From positions 184,468,156 through 184,532,155 of the forward strand of contig NC_053395.1 in assembly GCF_905171765.1 (NCBI RefSeq): 64,000 bases of DNA, read 5' to 3'. The DNA is from Bufo bufo (Eukaryota > Chordata > Amphibia > Anura > Bufonidae). Numbering within the stretch: the stretch's first letter is position 1; each line of letters begins with the position of its first letter. A program made the translations under genes and the position numbers. The notes under the pieces are model-generated. The model saw only the letters and a program-made list of their open reading frames with translations, was not told where the DNA came from and ran no database searches. Shown here in pieces: positions 54,971-64,000 of this stretch.

Positions 54971-56370
54971 CTGAATATCTCTGCTTTACCTCACAGGTGC
55001 TTTGATCGGTATTGATCGCGTCACCAAAGTGGGTAAATGACAGGGTTCGGCAGGATTGCCGTTCCCAGTCATTGCAGCTGGGTGACTGCTGTATTATACA
55101 GCTGGGCTTGCTGCAGCAGCCAACTCCATACATTCCCTCAATGTAAACTGCAGGTGTCAGAAGAGAGTACACAGTGGAGGCTGCAGGCCGCCCTATGTAG
55201 CAGCATTCGAGTGGCAGACTGAGCAAACTCTAGTTATATGCACTGATTGGCAAAGATGAGAGGATGGCAAAAGTCATCCTTAGGAAAAGTCACTGGAGGA
55301 GAGTTGGTAACAGAATAGGCAGGTTGTCACCCATGCTTTTTGTTGCTATGCAATGGACTAGCCACCGTTCTGTCTGGTATTTTCTTCAGAAACTTGAAGA
55401 AAAACCAGTGGTGTCAGTCATATTGATTGCTGGTGGGAATTCACCACATGCAACGTCGGAGGGAAACTGAGCCGAATCCCCTGCATTATTGTTGCATCAT
55501 TTGGAATATGCAGTTCAGTTCTGGCCACCAGTTGATAGAAAGGGAACACCCCCATCCTGGTGCCAAGGTAGATTGAGCATGTGCCCTGCTGCATACATTC
55601 TCTGAGATAGCCAGAGTAAGGTATTCAACTGTTTCTGACAGCAGAGGTTGCAGTAATGCATTTACGGGTGTCATAGACACTCGTGCAAGAAATTTTGTGC
55701 TTTACAAAAAAATATTATGCGTCCAGAACGAGCCCTGTATGAGCACAGCCCGTGTAGTCTGTTCAGTCCCTTCCCTCCACACCATGTGGACAGCTGGAAG
55801 TGAATAGACCTCGCAGGCTACATACAGCAATGCAGCTCACCGCTGGAGCCTGGCACTAACTGATGCCCATCTCCTGCTGTAACTGCCGGGATCAGAGAGA
55901 ACACTGATCCCAGCCACTTAACTCCCTAGAGGCTGTAGTCTATAGTGACTGCAGCATCTACTCAGTTATAAGGAGAGGGATCCCGCTGGCCCCATGCGAA
56001 CATAATTGTGGGCTGCCTTTACATTTCTATGGCAGCCAGGGGCCTAACAAAAGGCCACAGACAGCCTAATAGACTGCTTGTCCCTGTTAGTAATAGGCTA
56101 TAATGCATTGGGATATAAGGTAATAATATCTCCTAGTGGGACATTATTTCAAGTACAAAAAAAAATTATAATTGTACTGCCTTTTTCCCCTTTACCATGC
56201 AAAAAAATAGAATACACTATTTGTACCCCAAAATTTTGTTGCTAAAAAATAAAAGTTGCTCCACAGAAAACAAGCCCTCATAAGACTACACAGAGAAAAG
56301 AACTAGCCACCCAGTGTCTTATTTCATACCCTTCATCGGCTGAAAATATCCTTAAAACGCTAAGGCCTCA
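54971..56370. other. unassigned non-coding stretch
   Basis: No gene is recognised in about 1.4 kb. 'ttggaatatgcagttcagttctgg' near 55500 is reminiscent of LINE 3' regions but is too short to call. The rest is sequence without paired repeats. Confidence 0.35.
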
Positions 56371-56622
56371 TTCACACCTCCATCAAGCGTATCCGGCAAG
56401 CTGTTTGGCAACTGTTCTCTAGTTCACTGCCGGATCCCCATTGATTGTACTGAGGTCCGGCAGTGATCCAGACGCTTTCTGCCATAAATACTGGGACAAA
56501 AACCTGTGGCATCCAAGGCTTTGTTGTTGTGTGTGTTTTTTGGTTTTTTTTGTCTGACCAAAAACCAGCATTTGTGCAGGATCAGGCAGCCGGATCTGCT
56601 TAACGGAGATGTGGACGAGGCC
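56371..56622. repeat. decayed TAA-flanked MITE
   Basis: 'ggcctcattcacacctccatc' after TAA pairs with 'gagatgtggacgaggcc' before TAA. Internal blocks 'ggcaagctgtttggcaac' and 'gccggatctgc' are loosely inverted. Confidence 0.5.
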
Positions 56623-57393
56623 TAATGAGTATTTTTACTCTGCCTGAAAATAGTGCAGCTTCTGTCCAGCAGTCCATTAGAGAAGGAATGAAGTGGCAGA
56701 GAGCATGCATGACAGGAACCCTGTTCTTGGGATCAGTTGGGGTCACATCCCCAATTCTCAGTTGGTTATCCCATATCCTGTGGAGAAAGGGTAACTTTAG
56801 TACTTGGCACAAACCCTTTGAGCTGTGAATCTTTAATAGTCACTTTAGGAGCTGGAAGAAGGTTTAGATGATTTCTTGAAACAAAATAACTTCAATACTT
56901 ATGTTCATGTTTGATTGCTGATCCAGTAAAATGTACCTTTTCCTCAGCATGAAAGAGTAGCAGAAATCTTGCAGGGGTGAAGCCTAGCTTTTCTGGTCTG
57001 CACTTGCCCACAAATGTTGGAGGGCTGATGCTGCAGGCAGTTGCTATGCAGTCAGTTAGAAAACAGATCAGACAAAACATTTGATCTTTGTGTCGCACAC
57101 TGTCTGATTTCTTGCAATGGTTGCAAGGTGGCTCTCAACTTAGCTTCTCAAAGTCTCTGCATTGCCCACAGCTTGTCTCCCATCTTCCAGTTCCTGCACT
57201 GTTTACATCTAGCTGGCCATGGATGGGGTCACATGCACCCATTGGCTTCATCGTGACATGCTGCTTGTGGGGGACCGGAAGATGGAGACAGCTGGGAGAA
57301 GCATGGAGGACTGGAACTTTGTGTGGAGTATCTAAGTATGAATCTTGTGTTTCAGGATGCAGGCTGTGGGCATTAAAGAAAATAACCCTTTCC
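56623..57393. other. unassigned non-coding stretch
   Basis: No recognisable gene, splice structure or repeat termini were found. Confidence 0.35.
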
Positions 57394-57396
57394 TTA

Positions 57397-57771
57397 GGGC
57401 TCGTTCACACGACCGTGTGAAGCCCGTGCCCGTGCTGTGGACCGCAAATTGCGGTCTGCAATGCATGGGTACCGACCGTGGCCCAGGCGCATGGGGATCG
57501 TAGACCCATTCACTTGAATGGGTCCGTGATCCCTCTGTTCTGCAAAAAGATAGAGCAGGTTCTATCTTTTTGCGGTGCAGAGGAAAGGAACCCCAGAGAG
57601 CATTCCGTAGTGTTCTGTTCCATGCTTCCGTTCCGTATTTGCGGACCCATTGAAGTGAATGGGTCCGCATCTGTGATGCGGAATGCACACTGAACTGTGC
57701 CCGCGTATTACGGATTCGCAAATACGTCTGCAATACAGCAACGGGCAGCACACGTGCGTGTGAATGAGCCC
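57397..57771. mobile_element. TTA-flanked MITE of the CACACGACCG group (375 bp)
   Basis: TTA at 57394-57396 and 57772-57774 flank 'gggctcgttcacacgaccgtg' and 'cgtgcgtgtgaatgagccc'. The strong internal hairpins 'gacccattcacttgaatgggtc' and 'gcggacccattgaagtgaatgggtccgc' are typical of the group. Confidence 0.78.
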
Positions 57772-57859
57772 TTATTGAGAGATGGTCACACCCATTTGTC
57801 AGGTAATATGTACTTATGCATAACTAAACTGAAATATCAGTATTTATTTTTTTTTCTTT

Positions 57860-58592
57860 AAAGGGGTTGTCCTCAGGATAGGATAGGCCATTGATATCTC
57901 ATTGTCTTGTTCTGACACTCCCACCAATTATCTGTTCTGCAGTAGAGCCAGAAGTCTGCACCCGAACTACCGTTATCTGCCTACTGTGTAGTAGATGGAG
58001 CTGGTTTGCAGTACGGCTCCCCAGTTACGTCAGTGGAAGAAGTGCTGCAGTAACCAGCTCCATCCAATACACTGCATGGGACTGTGCAATTCAGGAGCTA
58101 CTGCAGAACAGCTGATCTGCAGGGGGTGTGAGGTGTTGAATCCCTCCATCAGATATTGATGGCCTATTCCGATAGGATAGGCTATTAGAGGGGTTTTCTG
58201 ATATTTTAACACTGATCTATCCTCTAGCTGACACCAGAGACCCCTGGTGATCAGCTGTTTGAGAAGGCAGCAGCACCCGCAGTAGTGCTGTGGCCTTCTC
58301 ACTGCTTTTCCACGGCGGAGTGGCAACCTATTCATAGGTCACATGGCCTAGGCGCAGCTCGGCCCTATAGAAGTGAATGGGGCTGAGCTGTGATACCAAG
58401 TACAGCCGCTATTCAATGTATGCTTCTGTGCTTGGTGAGCTGAGAGAAAGCAGCGACACTCGCAGGAGCATCTTTCCTTTCTCAAACAGCTGATCGTTGG
58501 GGGGTTCTGGGTGTCGGACCCCCACTGATCAGATACTGATGACCTATCCACAGGATAGATCATCAGTATCAAAATCTCAGAAAACCCTTTTA
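57860..58592. repeat. two adjacent hairpin MITE copies
   Basis: The first runs from 'aaaggggttgtcctcaggatagg' near 57860 to 'ataggataggctatta' near 58185. The second, 58192-58592, runs from 'gaggggttttctgatattttaac' to 'atcaaaatctcagaaaaccctttt'. The second is a near-full copy of the family at 5338-5776 and 11181-11424 ('gatcagctgtttgagaaggc', 'ctcaaacagctgatc'). Confidence 0.6.
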
Positions 58593-58593
58593 A

Positions 58594-58822
58594 GGCCTTA
58601 TTCACACGTCAGTGTTTTTGAGCCAAAACCAGGAGTGTAGCCTACACAGAGATAAGGCATGAGGGAATGATCTGCGTCTGGTTCTTTCTCTAGAGCCACA
58701 CTTGGTTTTGGCTCAAAGAAATAACAGGTGCAGATCTTTCCCTCATGTCTTATCTCTGTGTAGGCTACACTCCTGGTTTTTGCTCAAAATCACTGATCAA
58801 AACACTGACGTGTGAATAAGGC
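58594..58822. mobile_element. 229-bp palindromic MITE with CACACGTCAGTG ends
   Basis: 'ggccttattcacacgtcagtg' after TAA pairs exactly with 'cactgacgtgtgaataaggc'. 'aggagtgtagcctacacagagataag' at 58629 returns inverted at 58748. It is a near-perfect hairpin. Confidence 0.75.
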
Positions 58823-60316
58823 TTCATTCACACAACCATAGCAGGTCTGTGCCAGTAAAGTGGCCCGCAAACAGCGAGTCCGCAATATACGGGCACCAGC
58901 CGTGTGTGCACTGTATCATGGATGCAGACCTATTCACTTGAATGGGTCCGCAATCTGGAAGGTATGGAGGCACTACAGAGTGTTTTTGTGGGTTTTCTGT
59001 CTGTGCCTCTACATTGCAAAAAAGCGTGCATGCGGATCGCACACCCCATGTATACCTTTATACATTTGTATTACTAAAAATCTGTTTTCGGCTTCTCGAG
59101 TTTATGCTAGTCTTTGAGACCTTGAGTTGCATGAGCCAGATGCTCATAGAAGTCACCTGCTGAATTTTAATTGGGTAGAAAGGGCATGTGAATGTAGTCA
59201 TCTGTATGGATGTGTAATACTGGCTGATTATGCATTTTTGCAAAGGAAGAGGATTATGTTGGAACAGAGGCTAATGGGTGAACAGCTGTTTAAGCTAAGT
59301 AGGAAGGTGTTGCCAAACGGTGAAATGGAACAATGCTACAATAACATCTACGACCGATCCTAGGTGTGCCGATCTAACCTGGATGAGTGCTCCTCTGTGT
59401 GACGTATCTGTTAATACTCGCTGCAGCATACTGAAGACTGTATAAGCTGCTGCCCTATTTGTGGCAAATTTGGTTATGCAGCACTGGTTTTTCAAGCTGA
59501 TAAGATTTGGCAGAGAATAGAACATGGTTTCGGAACATATTGAGCATTTCCGCTCATCCTAGGTACTTCACTTACATAAATGCAGATGGAAATAAATACT
59601 GGCTTATAACAGGGCGGCTAGTGAAATGCCCCAAGCCAAGCAAAATTTAGCAGCAACTTGGCGTCTAAGGGTACAGCCGCATGTAGCATGAAAATTTGCT
59701 GCAGATGTGGCCATAATCCACTGCCCCAGTCATCACTCTAAAGCGGCTGGCTTATGCGGTGGCATTAGGATTGGAATCTGGGTCTTCCACAGCTTTCAGC
59801 CTTTCCCTTGCAACAGTTAAAAGCCACATGTAAAGCAAGCAGCGTAAATGAACATGCTGCAGGTTTAAAACCCGTCATTTTGATGCTTCCTGTTGAGGTC
59901 TTTAAAATGGTCCATGCTGATGCAACCGTGATGAACCACACTGATCACAAGAGCACAACTGTCCTCTACCTGTGAATACCATAGAAGAAATGTAATGTGA
60001 AGGCGACACAACCAGCGCTGCAACCCCTTTATTCTCAGGACTGGTGGGGATCCTCCATGGCCATTAAGTAATGGAATATTCTAGCACATGCAGGTCCACT
60101 GTAAATGTTAGAAGCTGATGATCTATCCAGAGGATAGATCATCAGTTAATACAAAGTGCAGAACCGTAACACAGTAGTGGATAGCTCACCACCTCTCCCA
60201 AACGGAACTGCTGCTCTAGCCTGAAAACTGATCACCCAATCAGTCACGGAATAATATAGTGAAAAAAGTATAAGGCTGGCACTCAAATATGTGGTACTAT
60301 TGAAGTGACAATTTAT
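58823..60316. other. mostly unassigned non-coding stretch
   Basis: 58823-59050 holds a decayed CACACGACCG-group MITE start ('cattcacacaaccatagc', 'acctattcacttgaatgggtccgc'). 59050-60316 shows no gene and no paired repeat that I can identify, apart from a short 'tgatgatctatccagaggatagatcatca' foldback near 60117. Confidence 0.4.
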
Positions 60317-63300
60317 TTAACCACCTCAGCCCCCAGTGCTTAAACACCCTGAAAGACCAGGCCACTTTTTACACTTCTGACCTACACTACTTTCACCGTT
60401 TATTGCTCGGTCATGCAACTTACCACCCAAATGAATTTTACCTCCTTTTCTTCTCACTAATAGAGCTTTCATTTGGTGGTATTTCATTGCTGCTGACATT
60501 TTTACTTTTTTTTGTTATTAATCGAAATTTAACGATTTTTTTTGCAAAAAAATGACATTTTTCACTTTCAGTTGTAAAATTTTGTAAAAAAAACGAGATC
60601 CATATATAAATTTTGCTCTAAATTTATTGTTCTACATGTCTTTGATAAAAAAAAAATGGTCTGGGTACAAAAAAAATGGTTTGGGTAAAAGTTATAGCGT
60701 TTACAAACTATGGTACAAAAATGTGAATTTCCGCTTTTTGAAGCAGCTCTGACTTTCTGAGCACCTGTCATGTTTCCTGAGGTTCTACAATGCCCAGACT
60801 GTACAAACACCCCACAAATGACCCCATTTCGGAAAGTAGACACCCTAAGGTATTCGCTGATGGGCATAGTGAGTTCATAGAACTTTTTATTTTTTGTCAC
60901 AAGTTAGCGGAAAATGATGATATTTATTATTTTTTTTCTTACAAAGTCTCATATTCCACTAACTTGTGACAAAAAATAAAAACTTCCATGAACTCACTAT
61001 GCCCATCAGCGAATACCTTGGGGTCTCTTCTTTCCAAAATGGGGTCACTTGTGGGGTAGTTATACTGCCCTGACATTCTAGGGGCCCAAATGTGTGGTAA
61101 GGAGTTTGAAATCAAATTCTGTAAAAAATGACCAGTGAAATCCGAAAGGTGCTCTTTGGAATATGGGCCCCTTTGCCCACCTAGGCTGCAAAAAAGTGTC
61201 ACACATCTGGTATCTCCGTATTCAGGAGAAGTTGGGGAATGTGTTTTGGGGTGTCATTTTACATATACCCATGCTGGGTGAGAGAAATATCTTGGCAAAA
61301 GACAACTTTTCCCATTTTTTTTTTTATACAAAGTTGGCATTTGACCAAGATATTTATCTCACCCAGCATGGGTATATGTAAAATGACACCCCAAAACACA
61401 TTCCCCAACTTCTCCTGAGTACGGAGATACCAGATGTGTGACACTTTTTTGCAGCCTAGGTGGGCAAAGGGGCCCATATTCCAAAGAGCACCTTTCGGAT
61501 TTCACAGGTCATTTTTTACAGAATTTGATTTCAAACTCCTTACCACACATTTGGGCCCCTAGAATGTCAGGGCAGTATAACTACCCCACAAGTGACCCCA
61601 TTTTGGAAAGAAGAGACCCCAAGGTATTCGCTGATGGGCATAGTGAGTTCATGGAAGTTTTTATTTTTTGTCACAAGTTAGTGGAATATGAGACTTTGTA
61701 TGGAAAAAAAAAAAAAAATCAGCATTTTCCACTAACTTGTGACAAAAAATAAAAAATTCTAGGAACTCGCCATGCCCCTCACGGAATACCTTGGGGTGTC
61801 TTCTTTCCAAAATGGGGTCACTTGTGGGGTAGTTATACTGCCCTGGCATTTTCCAGGGGCCCTAATGTGTGGTAAGTAGGTAAATGACCTGTGAAATCCT
61901 AAAGGTGCTCTTTGGAATATGGGCCCCTTTGCCCACCTAGGCTGCAAAAAAGTGTCACACATGTGGTATCTCCGTACTCAGGAGAAGGTGGGGAATGTGT
62001 TTTGGGGTGTCATTTTACATATACCCTTGCTGGGTGAGAGAAATATCTTGGCAAAAGACAACTTTTCCCATTTTTTTATACAAAGTTGGCATTTGACCAA
62101 GATATTTATCTCAAGCAGCATGGGTATATGTAAAAAGACACCCCAAAACACATTCCTCAACTTCTCCTGAGTACGGCGATACCAGATGTGTGACACTTTT
62201 TTGCAGCCTAGATGCGCAAAGGTGCCCAAATTCCTTTTAGGAGGGCATTTTTAGATATTTGGATACCAGACTTCTTCTCACGCTTTGGGGCCCCTAGAAT
62301 GCCAGGGCAGTATAAATACCCCACATGTGACCCCATTTTGGAAAGAAGACACCCCAAGGTATTCAATGAGGGGCATGGCGAGTTCATAGAAATTTTTTTT
62401 TTTTGGCACAAGTTAGCGGAAATTGATATTTTTAATTTTTTTCTCACAAAGTCTCCCGTTCCGCTAACTTGGGACAAAAATTTCAATCTTTCATGGACTC
62501 AATATGCCCCTCATGGAATACCTGGGGGTGTCTTCTTTCCGAAATGGGGTCACATGTGGGGTATTTATACTGCCCTGGCATTCTAGGGGCCCTAAAGCGT
62601 GAGAAGAAGTCTGGAATATAAATGTCTAAAAAATTTTACGCATTTGGATTCCGTGAGGGGTATGGTGAGTTCATGTGAGATTTTATTTTTTGACACAAGT
62701 TAGTGGAATATGAGACTTTGTAAGAAAAAAAAAATAATAATTCTGCTAACTTGGGCCAAAAAAATGTCTGAATGGAGCCTTACAGAGGGGTGATCAATGA
62801 CAGGGGGAGTGATCAATGACAGGGGGAGTGATCAATGACAGGGGGAGTGATCAATGACAGGGGGGGTGATCAATGACAGGGGGGGTGATCAATGACAGGG
62901 GGGTGATCAGGGAGTCTATATGGGGTGATAACCACAGTCATTGATCATGCCCCTGTAAGGCTTCATTCAGACGTCCGGATGCGTTTTGCGGATCCGATCC
63001 ATCTATCAGTGCATCCGTAAAAATCATGCGGACATCTGAATGGAGCTTTACAGGGGGGTAATCAATGACAGGGGGTGATCAGGGAGTCTATATGGGGTGA
63101 TCACCACAGTCATTGATCACGCCCGTGTAAGGCTTCATTCAGACGTCCGGATGCGTTTTGCGGATCCGATCCATCTATCAGTGGATCCGTAAAAATCATG
63201 CGGACGTCTGAATGGAGCTTTACAGGGGGTTGATCAATGACAGGGGGGTAATCAATGACAGGGGGGTGATCAGGGAGTCTATATGGGGTGATCAGGGGTG

Positions 63301-63713
63301 ATCAGGGGCTAATAAGGGGTTAATAAGTGACGGGGGGGGGGGGGGGGGTGTAGTGTAGTGTAGTGGTGCTTGGTGCTACTTTACTGAGCTACCTGTGTCC
63401 TCTGGTGGTCGATCCAAACAAAGGGGACCACCAGAGGACCAGGTAGCAGGTATATTAGACGCTGTTATCAAAACAGCGTCTAATATACCTGTTAGGGGTT
63501 AAAAAAAACACCTCTCCAGCCTGCCAGCGAACGATTGCCGCTGGCAGGCTGGAGATCAACTCTTACCTTCCGTTCCTGTGAGCGCGCGCGCCTGTGTGCG
63601 CGCGTTCACAGGAAATCTCGCGTCTCGCGAGAGGACGCGCTGGCGCGTCCACCCAGAAGAGCAGGGCCGCCGCAAAGACGCAATCCTGCGTACGGCGGTC
63701 CTGAGGAGGTTAA
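60317..63713 (-). mobile_element. 3.4-kb non-autonomous TTAA (piggyBac-type) element
   Basis: TTAA at 60317-60320 and 63710-63713. The TIRs CCACCTCAGCCCC and CCTCCTCAGGACC (inverted right end) match at 10 of 13 positions. 60850-62600 is built of two palindromic units centred near 61316 and 62080 ('cccatgctgggtgagagaaatatcttgg' and its inverse), with 'gaccccattttggaaagaagacacccc' blocks. 62790-62905 has about six 20-bp tandem units 'gtgatcaatgacaggggg.', then two copies of a longer unit at about 62905-63040 and 63070-63230. 63388-63698 holds at least seven perfect hairpins. No transposase is present. Confidence 0.85.
62790..63290. repeat. 20-bp and longer tandem repeats inside the 60.3-kb element
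   Basis: 'gtgatcaatgacagggggag' repeats about six times with small changes from 62790. The unit 'ggagtctatatggggtgat...cattgatcacgcc..tgtaaggcttcattcagacgtccggatgcg...' then occurs twice, and a third partial copy ends near 63290. 'gcttcattcagacgtccgg' and 'cggacgtctgaatggagc' form a foldback within each unit, reminiscent of the TAA-type MITE ends. Confidence 0.75.
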
Positions 63714-64000
63714 GCATAGAATAAAAACCAATAAAATGAGCACAATAAAAATACATTCAATGGCGTGTAAAAACCGCAGGATAAATACACACTGTAATTT
63801 GCCACTGTCACAATCAATGGGTATTTGCAGATATCCCTTAAGAGACTCAAAATATGTCCTCTAGTTGGATCTGCAATGGAATCCTCTAGAGCAGTAACTC
63901 TATATTGTGAGGTAATGACCTCCTTGAGATGATCCTCTAATTGGGGTACAGAAATGTTCCGGAGTCGGCACTATGGCCGGATGGTGGTACCAGTTCAAGG
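63714..64000. other. unassigned sequence at the window end
   Basis: No gene or repeat boundary is recognised in the last 287 bases. Confidence 0.35.

Noticed and set aside
60568..62586. Several near-identical open frames of about 70-124 codons (MGPFAHLGCKKVSHIWY and similar)
   Set aside because: They repeat on both strands because the DNA is a palindromic tandem repeat inside a TTAA element; the repetition is of DNA, not of a protein domain.

Overview
The window looks like vertebrate nuclear DNA, most likely from a frog or toad. It is almost wall-to-wall DNA transposons: Tc1/mariner elements, TTAA-inserting piggyBac-type elements, hAT-type elements and very many palindromic MITEs. Many MITEs carry the terminal signature GGCCTC-TGCACACGACCG next to a 3-bp TTA/TAA target duplication. 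One 5'-truncated L1-like LINE and one tRNA-derived SINE are also present. No prokaryotic features, rRNA, tRNA gene or CRISPR were seen. The species assignment rests on repeat style and is inference.

Only one host gene is supported. A CpG-rich promoter (about 36.18-36.97 kb) has three CCAAT boxes and a perfect TGACGTCA cAMP-response element. It leads to a 32-codon first coding exon (36972-37067, + strand) with an optimal start context and a splice donor. Everything downstream would then be repeat-filled intron 1. I do not recognise the protein.

Layout. 1-939: 5' end of a TTAA element cut by the window edge. 1-11 kb: a Tc1 relic, palindromic MITEs (one 2.1 kb, folding on itself over its whole length) and a Tc1-like copy whose empty target site is preserved nearby. 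11-15 kb: MITEs with 3-bp TSDs. 15.1-30.4 kb: one piggyBac-type element with a decayed transposase, swollen by nested Tc1 copies, a hAT-type composite and hairpin MITEs, with long tandem repeats 3' of the transposase. 31.5-35.2 kb: a MITE split by an L1-like LINE that is itself split by a Tc1-like element. 36-37 kb: host promoter and exon. 37-45 kb: MITEs, a SINE and a second hAT-type composite. 45.7-53.0 kb: a Tc1 element holding a hAT MITE, two TTA-type MITEs and a 3.6-kb TTAA element that used a TTAA formed at a MITE junction. 53-60 kb: mostly MITEs and old sequence. 60.3-63.7 kb: another TTAA element.

All transposase genes seen are broken by stops, indels, deletions or insertions, so nothing here is evidently autonomous. 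The most unusual signals are structural. TTAA elements carry a run of short perfect hairpins at one end and tandem repeats toward the other. Separately, one palindromic sequence cassette recurs inside transposons whose termini belong to different superfamilies.
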